A stretch of DNA of 54,893 nucleotides from Spirosoma fluviale (lineage in GTDB: Bacteria; Bacteroidota; Bacteroidia; Cytophagales; Spirosomataceae), in contig CAMBGA010000004.1 in NCBI GenBank assembly GCA_945866095.1, positions 1-54,893 on the forward strand, written 5' to 3'. How positions within the stretch are numbered: the stretch's first letter is position 1; the number at the start of each line of letters is the position of its first letter. The notes under the pieces are model-generated. The model had not been told where the DNA came from. It ran no database searches and saw nothing but the letters and a program-made list of their open reading frames with translations. Positions 18,601 to 26,890 of the stretch are shown here, one piece after another. The position numbers and the translations under genes are program-made.

Positions 18601-20174
18601 GCGGCTAAGTCAATGGATATATTGGCAGAATCGCGGGAAATTTGATTGGCATTTGAGGCCACAAAAAATTTATCAAAATCTTTTTTGGCAAATTGGACTT
18701 GGGCATAATGCCTCCCCATTTTTGTAAAAGATATCACATCCGTTTTAGGGTCATAATTAATGTATCCTGCTTTAACGAATGAATTAAAACCGGGCATTAA
18801 CGCCTTATACTCCTTATTATTTTTCGCTAAAATATCTCCAAAATAGGCCCAATTTCGTTTAGATTCGATGAGGAAATTATACAGCACGCGCATTGGATTG
18901 AACGTCAAAGTACCTTGCAACATTTCGATTCGATCGGGACTATAATAATCGAAAGATTCTATCCAGGCGGGTACTTGGGACTTTCCAGAGATGCGGTAAA
19001 AATCAATTTTATCTGCATTTCTTTTTAAAATGGCTAAGTCGGCCGAAATTCTAATTTGATGATATGAATCTTCAAACAAAAGTCTTTCCTCGGCGATTCC
19101 TTCTAACTTTTTAATATGTAAAGTCTGGTCCTTTGCATACCAATTGCCTCGAATGAATGGATGATACAAAGAGTCCTTGGCGCCCATATAAGTAGTAAAA
19201 GAACCTTTTGGGATATCAATGGAGCCCTCAGGCGAAATCCAAAAAGAGGGTGCCAAAACACGGGCAATCATCTTTTTGTTTTTGACTATTTCGAGTTGGG
19301 CTGCTTCACGCGAAGCCAATAGGCCTAATTTATTCCCTTGAATCCACAATCGGCCTTTTGCGTTTCCAAATTCTCCTACAATAGGTTCTTTCAATGGGTC
19401 ATTTGACCGAAATTCCAGATTAAAATTAGGCGTCCCCGTTTTTCGTTTTAATGAAATTTTGGCCATTCCCTCGTTGGCCTTCCCCTCCATGCTTAACAAA
19501 GATTTGATGCCCAAAAGACTTGCTGACCGAGGCAATATTTCCCATTCATGTAATGTCATTTTAGAATTTGGGATCCCCCAAATGGCCCCCGACAAATCCG
19601 CATCAGCACCTATCCCAAACTTATCCTTCAATAGCCATGAGAATTCCTTACTTTCTAATCGAAGACTATCCTTGCCTATTTTGAATCGAACTTCGGATTT
19701 TTCCCAAATAAACCTAGGTCCATCCGAAATTTTGCTAGGCAATAACCAAGATGCCTGCTCGTCATAAAAATCGGCAGTAGGCACATCTGATAGAGGCGAT
19801 TCGGTATCCCAACCATCATTCTGAGCGGTTGATTGTAAGGTATCTATTAATTTTGTTTGGATCGTAGGCCACAGAATTCGTAAGTTTCCTTGAACGTTTA
19901 TGGTCAGATTTCCTGTTTGTGTCAATTGCTTATTATAAAACCAGGAGTCCAATTGCTCGGCCAAAACCATGGCCGTTTTGGGATCTTTTTGCGCTACTAA
20001 TTTTTTCCAGACTTCCACAAAATCCGAAAACAATACGGGTTCATTGGGGAATTGGACCAGAATTCGTATAAAGAAATATGCCAAGACAGGACTTCGAAAT
20101 CCCACTTTAGGCATTTGAATCAAAATAGCCTGAAGTTCCTTTTTTGCGTTTCGCTTACTGTATTTGAAGACCAA
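15621..20174 (-). CDS. Very large beta-rich envelope protein of unknown family (main part of a frame-disrupted gene)
   Basis: This frame encodes up to 1517 residues. I do not recognise a family with certainty. After an N-terminal helical part, most of the protein is short alternating strands with repeated patterns such as KGEIKIGNYRFRGP and GNLTINVQGNLRIL, recalling AsmA/TamB-type or other large periplasmic beta-rich proteins. It ends in a basic Lys/Ala/Pro tail. The frame's first start (a TTG at 20174) is not natural: a signal peptide and about 70 matching residues lie immediately upstream in the other frame (20120-20359), joined at a 6-T run, 20140-20145. If joined, the protein would be about 1579 residues. 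It heads the operon with plsC-like, recO and M61 genes. Confidence 0.6.
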   Translation of the reverse strand: MVFKYSKRNAKKELQAILIQMPKVGFRSPVLAYFFIRILVQFPNEPVLFSDFVEVWKKLVAQKDPKTAMVLAEQLDSWFYNKQLTQTGNLTINVQGNLRILWPTIQTKLIDTLQSTAQNDGWDTESPLSDVPTADFYDEQASWLLPSKISDGPRFIWEKSEVRFKIGKDSLRLESKEFSWLLKDKFGIGADADLSGAIWGIPNSKMTLHEWEILPRSASLLGIKSLLSMEGKANEGMAKISLKRKTGTPNFNLEFRSNDPLKEPIVGEFGNAKGRLWIQGNKLGLLASREAAQLEIVKNKKMIARVLAPSFWISPEGSIDIPKGSFTTYMGAKDSLYHPFIRGNWYAKDQTLHIKKLEGIAEERLLFEDSYHQIRISADLAILKRNADKIDFYRISGKSQVPAWIESFDYYSPDRIEMLQGTLTFNPMRVLYNFLIESKRNWAYFGDILAKNNKEYKALMPGFNSFVKAGYINYDPKTDVISFTKMGRHYAQVQFAKKDFDKFFVASNANQISRDSANISIDLAAQKLIVRGVKEVTVSDSLKANFIPSDRQIVFSKGRDFDFKGEIKIGNYRFRGPLFDFNFSNFSVNFKEIDSITFLPKLKDGSLGNRELGGQFKYGAGTILLSPPNNKSGRLGVAEYPKLIIPTGVISYFNEPWRAKGAYGKEFYFKVPRIELDSLTQKEITFEGSFYTDGLIPTLKVSLVLMPDQSFGFKYTSKAPLDLYKKQAKYIMSEPLLMDKLGLHASGTLQILTLSSVQKSTYFYPDSLISAALEGKMASNYQGKNIFPETKWAAHILNWRPSQDSLWVKPIKNQLAFYQSQVRLDGQMGVHNKKVFARGKLVFGDGVFISNHFNLGFSLWQTNQSEMRIGRQMSSFKPAIFTKSITAEANLLTQKVSIKPSVETLSSREESPIIFPYIAYQSILTEALWDLKAERFKMFGKSGFELSRWLEDSTSNPSDSTLMTLKNRNVASADQETQGSIKAFSAEYDLKAQFLQLGGVQHVAIGAAFVFPAKGLFAIQKDGQFKPFSGARALLDPLNNLHKLADLRVIEANSDAWKGEANYLLPRSDGDTVAIPIKNFEFLKIEKPAPASIKTKSTNSEPLQWVQAEGLIPEKTPILLSEHQQYKGEVNVVSKMPFLKLKGFIRPLIGLKNFRSAWIPFENAKGESANLRLDANLRDEAGRPVTAGIFINADNKLYPTFLGPFSDELDPVLFSAEGEVNEGKESYEVKGKSSELRLFIDQKRMEANGPVQLFTGNEGIKSFGKINLSTDTLSPRIEAWLSIQYPIPATVLKVMGDRIVKYNLDEGYISTSADEPEDRDEYLKRVEFLLKKPLVDPIRTKMDQAHLALDKVSPEFAKNINFSKVHWSWSANTSSFYTLGGLPLVNVGPVDINSTIKGYMEVIKKPNKEEFYGYWELSEDLWYYFAYFNGELGVFSSDNQFLAAIREAVKNEKVDKKDKDVVRVVEAAADEKETFLKRFLLYYRQASVTKKAVNTKKQAPVKEAPKSTKPKTKQGGF

Positions 20175-20359
20175 AAGCTAATAAACTGATCCGCAATTTT
20201 GGGGGCATCCTTATATTTGCTGGTTGATATCCAGGACTTGACTTCTTGAGGAAGTCGATCTGGGTTACCCGAAATGGATTGCGCTTGACCTTTATGCGAA
20301 TAAATAAAGGCAAAAATTAAATAAGACAGAATCTTTATATGGCGCAACAAATTTGGCAT
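20120..20359 (-). CDS. N-terminal signal-peptide fragment of the giant protein (out of frame with the rest)
   Basis: From the ATG at 20359 this frame gives a signal peptide (basic MPNLLRHIK, hydrophobic core, cleavage near GQAQ) and then a soluble segment up to SETQK. It runs out of frame after the homopolymer at 20140-20145 and stops at 20120. The overlapping frame continues naturally as KELQAILIQMPK. One additional A in the coding strand would restore a single frame. A longer start at 20389 is possible, but the second Met gives a better signal peptide. It is therefore either a frameshift mutation, a sequencing error or a slippage site. Confidence 0.6.
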   Translation of the reverse strand: MPNLLRHIKILSYLIFAFIYSHKGQAQSISGNPDRLPQEVKSWISTSKYKDAPKIADQFISFWSSNTVSETQKRNFRLF

Positions 20360-20425
20360 AATCAAACTCAAAAGAAGGTAAAAATACATAAAAATTTAGG
20401 ATATTTGAGGCTTATAATCCTGTAT

Positions 20426-20938
20426 ATGAATAACGTACTCTCTTTATTTTCTAGTATAAAAGCCTTCGTTTTTGATGTAGATGGCGTCATGACGGATGGG
20501 CAAGTACATGTGCTGGAGACTGGGGAACATTACAGGAGTTTTTTTATTCGAGACGGCTATGCCATCGAAAAGGCAAGGGAGGCCGAATATTCGCTGTGTG
20601 TCATTTCTGGCGGCGGACATCTTGGCGTTAAAAAAAGACTAGAAAATTTAAAGTTTCAAGATATTTACATGAGTTTAGGTGGGCAGGATAAATTGAGCAC
20701 CTACCTTTCTTGGCTTGAAAAAATAGGCATTTCGGAGGATCAAGTTTTATATATGGGGGATGACACGCCTGATTTAAACATATTAAAAAGACCCAAATTG
20801 CTCAGTACTTGTCCAGCAGATGCGATTCCAGAAATTAAATCGGCGGTAAAATACGTGTCACCATGTAAAGGGGGACAGGGCGCGGTTCGAGATGTGATCG
20901 AAAAAGTGATGAAATTACAAGGCAAATGGCCTGAATAA
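20426..20938 (+). CDS. kdsC: 3-deoxy-D-manno-octulosonate 8-phosphate phosphatase (KdsC-type HAD)
   Basis: The 170-residue HAD phosphatase without a cap domain has AFVFDVDGVMTDG (nucleophile D17, acid/base D19), VISGGG, K in GGQDKL, and MGDDTPDL. KdsC removes the phosphate from KDO-8-P, giving KDO for lipopolysaccharide. The frame is open from 20339, but the ATG at 20426 gives the normal family length and start. It is divergent from the giant gene and followed 10 bases later by the carbonic anhydrase gene. No other KDO genes are nearby, so substrate identity rests on family resemblance. Confidence 0.88.
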   Translation: MNNVLSLFSSIKAFVFDVDGVMTDGQVHVLETGEHYRSFFIRDGYAIEKAREAEYSLCVISGGGHLGVKKRLENLKFQDIYMSLGGQDKLSTYLSWLEKIGISEDQVLYMGDDTPDLNILKRPKLLSTCPADAIPEIKSAVKYVSPCKGGQGAVRDVIEKVMKLQGKWPE

Positions 20939-20948
20939 ACAGCTACAC

Positions 20949-21464
20949 ATGGCACTAATCTTACCGGTAAAAGGAGTCTCTCCACAGTTTGGAAATCATA
21001 ATTGGCAAGCGCCCAATGCGACGATCGTAGGCGATGCCCAATTAGGAGATTATTGCACCATTTGGTTTAATGCTGTGATAAGAGGTGACGTAAATAAGAT
21101 CCGGATTGGCCATCATTCCAATATACAGGACGGAGCCGTCATTCATTGTACGTATCAAAAAACAGAAACAACGATTGGCAACTATGTTTCTATCGCACAT
21201 AATGCCATTGTCCATGGATGTACGATTGAAGATTCTGTTCTAGTGGGTATGGGGGCCATCATCATGGATGGGGCCTATATTGAAACGGGAAGTATCATTG
21301 CCGCGGGGGCAGTAGTCACTCAAAATACGCGTGTGCCTTCTGGTAGTATTTATGCGGGAAATCCGGCCAAATTACTCAAGTCCGTAAGTCCAGAAGCGGC
21401 TGAAATATTCATGCGCACTGCGATGAATTATATCGATTATGCCAAATGGTTTGAGAAGAACTAA
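20949..21464 (+). CDS. Gamma carbonic anhydrase family protein (left-handed beta-helix)
   Basis: The 171-residue hexapeptide-repeat protein is of the YrdA/PaaY/gamma-CA type. Putative zinc ligands are H66 (AVIHC), H84 and H89 (IAHNAIVHGC), each from a neighbouring coil of the trimer. The sequence TIWFNAVIRGDVNKIRIG is the family's strongest motif. Activity may be CO2 hydration or a CoA-linked reaction; many members are inactive as anhydrases in tests. It is probably co-transcribed with kdsC. The stop overlaps the convergent glycosyltransferase gene by 4 bases. Confidence 0.92.
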   Translation: MALILPVKGVSPQFGNHNWQAPNATIVGDAQLGDYCTIWFNAVIRGDVNKIRIGHHSNIQDGAVIHCTYQKTETTIGNYVSIAHNAIVHGCTIEDSVLVGMGAIIMDGAYIETGSIIAAGAVVTQNTRVPSGSIYAGNPAKLLKSVSPEAAEIFMRTAMNYIDYAKWFEKN

Positions 21465-22348
21465 AAAGATTTCGACTCCAGCATTTCTTTGGCCAGTGAT
21501 TCTTCTTTTTTATACAGACTCTCATCAAATAATGCTCCGTGACCAGAACCCGCTTCATTAAACATCCCGTGTTTGGCATATTGAAAAAATGAGTCATGAA
21601 CGACTTTGTATCCAGCATTTGCAGCATCTTGAAACCATTTAATTCCTATGTCCATCGTCATTAAACCGATGGGGGCAAATGAGCCCTTCGGGGCAGTAAG
21701 CTTACGGGCTAATTGCATGTTGATCAATGCCGCATGCTCGTTCAACCGACACTCCGGTAGCGGCCAACTTGCTTTTTCGGGCTGAATAAGTCCCCAAGTG
21801 ACGGCTCGGTCAACAGGCCAATTTTCATACAATGCGGAAAGTTCATCCATGGTAGGCCTATAATCCCAATATCGACTCCCATCGCAATGAATTTTATGGG
21901 CAGGACAATTCCAACATTGCCCTATATGTCCTATGGCGATATTATCTCCGATTTTACTTAAGTAGTTAGCTAAAATATCCCCATGAAAAACCATGTCATT
22001 ATGAGCTAATAAAAGATAATTTGCTTTCGTTTTCTCCCAAGGATATTGATACCGAATGGAGTATCTGAACATTGGAATTTTAAATAGTAATTTATTTCCC
22101 CAATTTCTTTTTTGAATTTGCCACCATCCCAAAAACAGAGAAGGTTTATAATAAACGACATCCAAATCTTGCACTAAATCTTTCAATTGATTTTCATCAA
22201 AATCAAAAGGTTGCTTTTTTTCTAATTTGATAAAAATTCTACCCACATGATCCCCAGAATATTTCAATAAGGAACGAATAGCTAAAGCCGTTTGATAAGG
22301 CTTTCCATAAACATTAATCGCTATGTCTACTTTAGTTGAAATGCTCAT
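21461..22348 (-). CDS. Glycosyltransferase-like protein (GT-A type, exact family uncertain)
   Basis: The 295-residue protein has a GT2-like beginning (VDIAINVYGKPYQTALAIRSL), a central YLLLAHNDMVFHGD at about 111-124, where HND takes the place of the usual DxD, and a cysteine-rich CWNCPAHKIHC segment. It could transfer a sugar from a nucleotide donor using an atypical metal site, or be a non-catalytic relative. It is last after maeB and the DUF1684 gene on the same strand, with a 48-base gap that could hold its own promoter. The substrate is unknown. Confidence 0.6.
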   Translation of the reverse strand: MSISTKVDIAINVYGKPYQTALAIRSLLKYSGDHVGRIFIKLEKKQPFDFDENQLKDLVQDLDVVYYKPSLFLGWWQIQKRNWGNKLLFKIPMFRYSIRYQYPWEKTKANYLLLAHNDMVFHGDILANYLSKIGDNIAIGHIGQCWNCPAHKIHCDGSRYWDYRPTMDELSALYENWPVDRAVTWGLIQPEKASWPLPECRLNEHAALINMQLARKLTAPKGSFAPIGLMTMDIGIKWFQDAANAGYKVVHDSFFQYAKHGMFNEAGSGHGALFDESLYKKEESLAKEMLESKSF

Positions 22349-22396
22349 TGAATTAAAATACTAAATTAAATAAACTAATGAGAAAATTGCATCTTT

Positions 22397-23269
22397 TCAA
22401 TGACTCAAAAACCCTTTTGATTTTTCACCTGCCGTAATTTCCAAATTCATTCTATTCTTTTTAGTTGGCAATGGACAGGTCGCAAATGGAGTAAACTCAC
22501 AGGGAGGATTAAGCGATTGGTTAAAATCTAAAATAACATTTCCCTCCTTATCCGGCGCACTAGCATATAAAAATCTGCCGCCCCCATAAGTGGTTTTTTT
22601 GTTCGTCAAATCGCCAAAAACGATGAAAAACTCATCTATATTTCCGCCCGCTTCTAATGTGAACTTCTTCCCCTTTATGGTGAAATGTAGCTCCCCGGGG
22701 GAGTCCTCCAAATAATTGCGCCCGGTAATGTCTGTAATATGTAGTTTTTTACCGTGAGTAGCCACAAATTTTGCTTTAATTCGCCAAGAAGAATCAATAG
22801 AGAAATAGTCAATTCCTTTAAAATTCCGAACATATTCTCCCTCTAAATTACGAAGCCTGAGCGCATATTTTTCTCCACGTTTAATGATAAACCAACGAAG
22901 CGATTTGTGCGATAAAACAAGCGCTTTTTTGTCTTCAAAAATGATCATTTTATTTGCCGATTGGCCCGATGAAAATACTTGATTTGCTGCATTTGAGTTA
23001 AAAGTTACAACTCCTTTATTCAAAATAATTGTACCTAAAAAAGAATCGGAATGCTCTGTTGGAAAAACAAAATCATTTTTGGGGTCTGCGCCTATGGTAT
23101 TTTCGCCTTCTTTTAACCAAAATAAGCCGGATAAATTAAGGTAGCCATTTTCATGTTGTAAGCTATCAATGCGTATTTTACGGAACGCAGCTATCTCTTT
23201 TTCGTAGAGATTTTGTTGTGAAAATGCAGCAAATGAAACAAGAAAAACGAAATAGGTTAAAAGCCTCAT
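22397..23269 (-). CDS. DUF1684 domain protein, exported
   Basis: The 290-residue protein has a signal peptide (MRLLTYFVFLVSFAAFSQ) followed by a DUF1684 domain over almost all its length: LNLSGLFWLKEGENTIGAD at about residue 43 and the signature FNQSLNPPCEFTPFATCPLP near the C-terminus. The domain's biochemical role is not known. It follows maeB after 31 bases on the same strand and may be co-transcribed. Confidence 0.85.
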   Translation of the reverse strand: MRLLTYFVFLVSFAAFSQQNLYEKEIAAFRKIRIDSLQHENGYLNLSGLFWLKEGENTIGADPKNDFVFPTEHSDSFLGTIILNKGVVTFNSNAANQVFSSGQSANKMIIFEDKKALVLSHKSLRWFIIKRGEKYALRLRNLEGEYVRNFKGIDYFSIDSSWRIKAKFVATHGKKLHITDITGRNYLEDSPGELHFTIKGKKFTLEAGGNIDEFFIVFGDLTNKKTTYGGGRFLYASAPDKEGNVILDFNQSLNPPCEFTPFATCPLPTKKNRMNLEITAGEKSKGFLSH

Positions 23270-23300
23270 AAATCCCTAATTTGTGTTTCTACTTGTATCA

Positions 23301-25589
23301 TTATTGACTCATTTGGGCATCTACGACCGCTATCGCTATCATATTGACAATTTCACGTGTGGACGAACCAAGTTGCAACACGTGTACTGGCTTTTTAAGT
23401 CCTAATAAAATAGGTCCTATTTTTTCAATCCCGGCTATCTCTTTGACCAAATTATAGGCGATGTTAGAAGAGGAAAGATTGGGGAAAATTAAGACATTAG
23501 CTCCTTTTTCAGCCAATTCGCTGAATGGGTGATTCTCTTTTAACAACTCCATGTTGAAGGGAAGGTGAGCTTGAATTTCACCGTCAACAATCATACTAGG
23601 ATTTCTTTGTTTTAATAGTTGGACTGCACTTTTCATCTTTTTGGCATCCTCGCCTTCGGCACTGCCAAAATTTGAATAGGTGATCAAAGCAATGCGTGGT
23701 TTGATATTAAACTTTTCCACTTGCTTGGCCGACAACTCCGCGATCTCCACTATTTCCTCCGCACTTGGATTAAAATTCACCGTTGTGTCCGCTAAAAATA
23801 AAGGGCCAAAACGAGTCATCAAAATATACATTCCTGATACTTTTTGAACACCGTCTTTTCTACCTATCGCCTGCAAAGCTGGCCGAACAGTATCTGGATA
23901 ATTACGGCTCATTCCGCCAATCATTGCATCCGCATCACCAGTACTGACCATCATACTTCCATAGTAATTTCTTCTTCGAATGATTTTTTGGGCCTCCGCT
24001 TTGTTTAAACCTTGCCTTTGTCGGCGAATAAATAATAATTCACTATAGCGATTTGCGCGTTCTTTATCTTCATCCGCTACCGGTAAATAAGGATCAATGA
24101 TTTCTACTCCTGGCAACTTAATCGAATTTTCATCTAAAATTTGTTGGATTACCTCCCGATTTCCCAATAAAATAGGCGTTGCAATTTTATCTTGCAATAC
24201 TTCTTGGGCCGCCTTTAAAACAGAAAGGTTTTCGGCGTCCGCTAAAACAACTCTTTTCGGCTTTGTTTTGGCCTTGTTGATAATCACTTTCATCAACGTA
24301 TTATCTAGGCCTAACCTCTTTGACAATTGAAGTTCGTAGGCTTCCCAGTTTTCTATAGGATGCTTGGCCACACCCGATTTCATCGCCGCCAAAGCCACCG
24401 CTGGGGCAACGGTAATTAATAGCCTCGGATCTACGGGTTTAGGAATTATGTATTCCCGGCCAAAAACAATATTGTCCTGTCCATAGGCCAAATTAACAAT
24501 ATCTGGAACCGGCTTTTTCGCCAAATCTGCCAACGCATATACGGCGGCTAATTTCATTTCTTCATTAATTACTTTCGATCGCACATCCAGTGCCCCTCTA
24601 AAAATATATGGAAAACCAAGTACGTTATTCACTTGGTTTGGATAATCGCTCCGACCTGTAGCAAAAATAATATCCTTGCGCGCATTCAATGCCTTGTCAT
24701 AAGCAATCTCGGGCGTTGGGTTTGCCATCGCAAAAACGATGCAATCTTTGGCCATCGGCTTAATCATTTCTTCTGAAAGAATGTCTCCTTTTGATAGGCC
24801 GACGAATATATCTGCGCCAACTAAAGCCTCTGTCAAAGTTGTTTCAGGCGAAAAATGATCATTGGCAAATTCAGCCTTCCTGCCGTCTAAGTTGGTCCGA
24901 AAGGGATGTATCAAACCTTTCGAATCAAACATTAAAATGTTTTGTTTTTGGGCTCCTAAAGAACAATAAAGCCGGGTACATGAAGTAGCTGATGCGCCGG
25001 CGCCATTGATGATAATTTTTACTTTTGAAATATCTTTTTTGACAATCTCCAACGCATTTAATAGCGCCGCCGCACTAATAATGGCGGTGCCATGTTGGTC
25101 GTCATGCATGACCGGAATATCCAATTCGGCCTTTAATCGCTCCTCAATCTCAAAACATTCCGGAGCCGAAATATCTTCTAAATTAATCCCGCCAAAGGTG
25201 GGCTCTAAAATTTTGACCGTTCGAACAAACTCGTCTACATTTTTGGTGTTCAACTCAAGATCAAACACGTCGATATCCGCATAAATTTTAAAAAGCAAAC
25301 CCTTCCCCTCCATTACAGGTTTACTCGCTCCGGGTCCGATATCCCCAAGGCCTAAAACCGCGGTTCCGTTGGAAATTACAGCAACCAAATTCCCTTTCGC
25401 CGTGTACTTATAAATATCTTCGGGATTAGCCGCAATTTCTAAACAAGGGTCTGCGACACCTGGGGAATAGGCTAAAGTCAAATCCTTTTGAGACGCCGTT
25501 TCTTTCGATGGAATTACCTCAATTTTGCCTGGCCTACCTTTCGCATGGTAATGAAGGGCTTCTTCTTTTAATGTGTTATTATCTGCCAT
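23301..25589 (-). CDS. maeB: NADP-dependent malic enzyme with phosphotransacetylase-like domain
   Basis: The 762-residue protein has the MaeB architecture: a malic enzyme domain (about 1-390) with tyrosine-containing [34 protein letters not shown] and the NADP-binding [11 protein letters not shown], then a phosphotransacetylase-like C-terminal domain (about 430-760, [16 protein letters not shown]), which in MaeB acts in allosteric control by acetyl-CoA. It decarboxylates malate to pyruvate with NADPH formation. Upstream is a near-match -7 box. Length equals that of E. coli MaeB. Confidence 0.96.
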   Translation of the reverse strand: MADNNTLKEEALHYHAKGRPGKIEVIPSKETASQKDLTLAYSPGVADPCLEIAANPEDIYKYTAKGNLVAVISNGTAVLGLGDIGPGASKPVMEGKGLLFKIYADIDVFDLELNTKNVDEFVRTVKILEPTFGGINLEDISAPECFEIEERLKAELDIPVMHDDQHGTAIISAAALLNALEIVKKDISKVKIIINGAGASATSCTRLYCSLGAQKQNILMFDSKGLIHPFRTNLDGRKAEFANDHFSPETTLTEALVGADIFVGLSKGDILSEEMIKPMAKDCIVFAMANPTPEIAYDKALNARKDIIFATGRSDYPNQVNNVLGFPYIFRGALDVRSKVINEEMKLAAVYALADLAKKPVPDIVNLAYGQDNIVFGREYIIPKPVDPRLLITVAPAVALAAMKSGVAKHPIENWEAYELQLSKRLGLDNTLMKVIINKAKTKPKRVVLADAENLSVLKAAQEVLQDKIATPILLGNREVIQQILDENSIKLPGVEIIDPYLPVADEDKERANRYSELLFIRRQRQGLNKAEAQKIIRRRNYYGSMMVSTGDADAMIGGMSRNYPDTVRPALQAIGRKDGVQKVSGMYILMTRFGPLFLADTTVNFNPSAEEIVEIAELSAKQVEKFNIKPRIALITYSNFGSAEGEDAKKMKSAVQLLKQRNPSMIVDGEIQAHLPFNMELLKENHPFSELAEKGANVLIFPNLSSSNIAYNLVKEIAGIEKIGPILLGLKKPVHVLQLGSSTREIVNMIAIAVVDAQMSQ

Positions 25590-25631
25590 ATACGTTTGTT
25601 GATGTAATTTTAGATTTGTTTAAATCTAGTG

Positions 25632-25639
25632 CAAGGTTA
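25632..25639 (-). promoter_or_regulatory. Candidate -7 box for maeB (TAACCTTG)
   Basis: On the minus strand it has one mismatch to TAnnTTTG, with TTTC 20 bases upstream. It lies 43 bases before the maeB ATG. Confidence 0.35.
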
Positions 25640-25731
25640 CGAAATTATCGAGTGGAAGGGAAATTAATTGGCTATATTCGCTGAATAAAAATCCAATTTT
25701 TTACCCTATAAATTAATTTGTATTTTGCTAT

Positions 25732-26217
25732 ATGAACCCTTCATTTCATAAATTCAAGTCCATCATTACTCATCCCATCTTATTTAAGTTTTTTTTATTT
25801 CAAAAACTTTCATCTGCCTTTTTTGCCGGTTTAAGCATCCATCATTTTGATGCTCAGACTTGTGTTGTTCGCATCAAGCTTTCTTGGTTTAATCAAAATC
25901 CTTTCCGCTCCATGTACTTTGCAGTAGAAGCTATGGCGGCGGAAATGTGCAGCGGGATGCTAGCCTTATCCCAAATATATCAAAGGTCCCCCAAGGTCAG
26001 CATGCTGGTAGAGGGCATGGAAGCCAAGTTTTTAAAAAAGGCAACTGGGGTCATATTATTTACTTGTGATCAAGGAAAAGAAATTGAAATGGCGGTAGAA
26101 GAAGCGATCCAAACAGGGGAAAGCACTAAAATCACTTGTCTTTCTGTAGGTAAAAATTCGGAAGGAATCGTCGTTGCTGAATTCAACATGCATTGGACAT
26201 TTAAGGTTAAAAATTAG
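25732..26217 (+). CDS. DUF4442 hotdog-fold protein
   Basis: The 161-residue protein matches the DUF4442 group of hotdog-fold, thioesterase-like proteins: the early segment FFAGLSIHHFDAQTCVVRIKL and the conserved NPFRSMYFAVEAMAAEM helix. Such proteins may act on acyl thioesters, but no reaction is established. It is monocistronic and divergent from maeB. The stop codon lies within a 7-bp hairpin at 26213-26230. Confidence 0.8.
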   Translation: MNPSFHKFKSIITHPILFKFFLFQKLSSAFFAGLSIHHFDAQTCVVRIKLSWFNQNPFRSMYFAVEAMAAEMCSGMLALSQIYQRSPKVSMLVEGMEAKFLKKATGVILFTCDQGKEIEMAVEEAIQTGESTKITCLSVGKNSEGIVVAEFNMHWTFKVKN

Positions 26218-26230
26218 ACTTATGTCTAAT
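26208..26230 (-). terminator. Small hairpin with U tract, readable from the minus strand
   Basis: A 7-bp perfect stem (26213-26219 with 26224-26230) has a 4-base loop, and on the minus strand is followed by Us (from A 26209-26212). It could end the short minus-strand transcript of the possible peptide gene. Confidence 0.4.
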
Positions 26231-26312
26231 CAAAAATTTGCATGTAAATGTAGGTTCCGGCTGCCAATGTCATAATGATTAGGGCCGTAAATCCTAAAAT
26301 TTTGGCTGTCAA
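26226..26312 (-). CDS. Possible 28-residue single-span membrane peptide
   Basis: On the minus strand a TTG-started frame reads MTAKILGFTALIIM, then TLAAGTYIYMQIFD and a stop. It has one strongly hydrophobic span and a typical small-membrane-protein composition. There is no ATG in frame, since an upstream stop lies 4 codons before the TTG; two ATGs just upstream are in another frame. So it is either a TTG-start peptide or the remnant of a slightly longer, frameshifted one. A hairpin terminator overlaps its stop. It lies in the 129-base gap between the DUF4442 and DinB-like genes. Confidence 0.3.
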   Translation of the reverse strand: MTAKILGFTALIIMTLAAGTYIYMQIFD

Positions 26313-26346
26313 TCCATTCGCATTTTAGCTTATAAACCAAGGGCAC

Positions 26347-26802
26347 TTATTTACAAATATCTCTAATTATTTTCAAATGATGTTCCGTGTGCACTTCAAT
26401 AAAAACAAATGTTTCACGAACATTTACCTGCCCAAAAAAGGGATGGACAAAAAAGTGGTTTGGCTCACAATTGCCTAATAGAACTATGTTTTTGTTTGCT
26501 TGTTCAACACTTGAAATTAGACTCGATTCCGTAATTTCTTCCGTGGGCAAAACACCTTTAGGGGCACGAACTTTACCCCTAGGTATTTTCTTTGTGAAGA
26601 ATATGTAGGATTTGCGCCAATTAAATTTAGGCTTATATTCCGCTGGATTCGAACTCAGTAAAGCAGTAATAACTTGATTCATTACTCGTAAAGAATGGTC
26701 TATTTGCCAACCAATGTTGGCATTTGAAACGCTTACATTTTGCCTGTCGGATTGTGGGATATATGTTGACAATTCCGCCAACTGTTTTACAATTTTTTCC
26801 AT
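26347..26802 (-). CDS. DinB/DUF1569-like four-helix protein
   Basis: The 151-residue protein resembles the DinB-like superfamily (DUF1569 branch): IGWQIDHSLRVMNQV with H36, the middle KIPRGKVRAPKGVLP segment, and the end HPFFGQVN followed by EVHTEHHLKII with H138, H141 and H142, which could form the family's metal-binding His triad. Function in this branch is unknown. It is divergent from the acyltransferase gene and probably monocistronic. Confidence 0.65.
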   Translation of the reverse strand: MEKIVKQLAELSTYIPQSDRQNVSVSNANIGWQIDHSLRVMNQVITALLSSNPAEYKPKFNWRKSYIFFTKKIPRGKVRAPKGVLPTEEITESSLISSVEQANKNIVLLGNCEPNHFFVHPFFGQVNVRETFVFIEVHTEHHLKIIRDICK

Positions 26803-26843
26803 TTTTTATAAATATTCCCATAAATTTAAGCTAATTAAGAATA

Positions 26844-26874
26844 TTGCACAACGCAATTTTACTATTTAGATTTT
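26844..26874 (+). promoter_or_regulatory. Promoter (TTG-N20-TAGATTTT) of the acyltransferase gene
   Basis: TTG at 26844-26846 is followed after exactly 20 bases by TAGATTTT (26867-26874), one mismatch from TAnnTTTG. The GTG start is 17 bases downstream. Confidence 0.5.
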
Positions 26875-26890
26875 ACTTAAATTTTATCGG

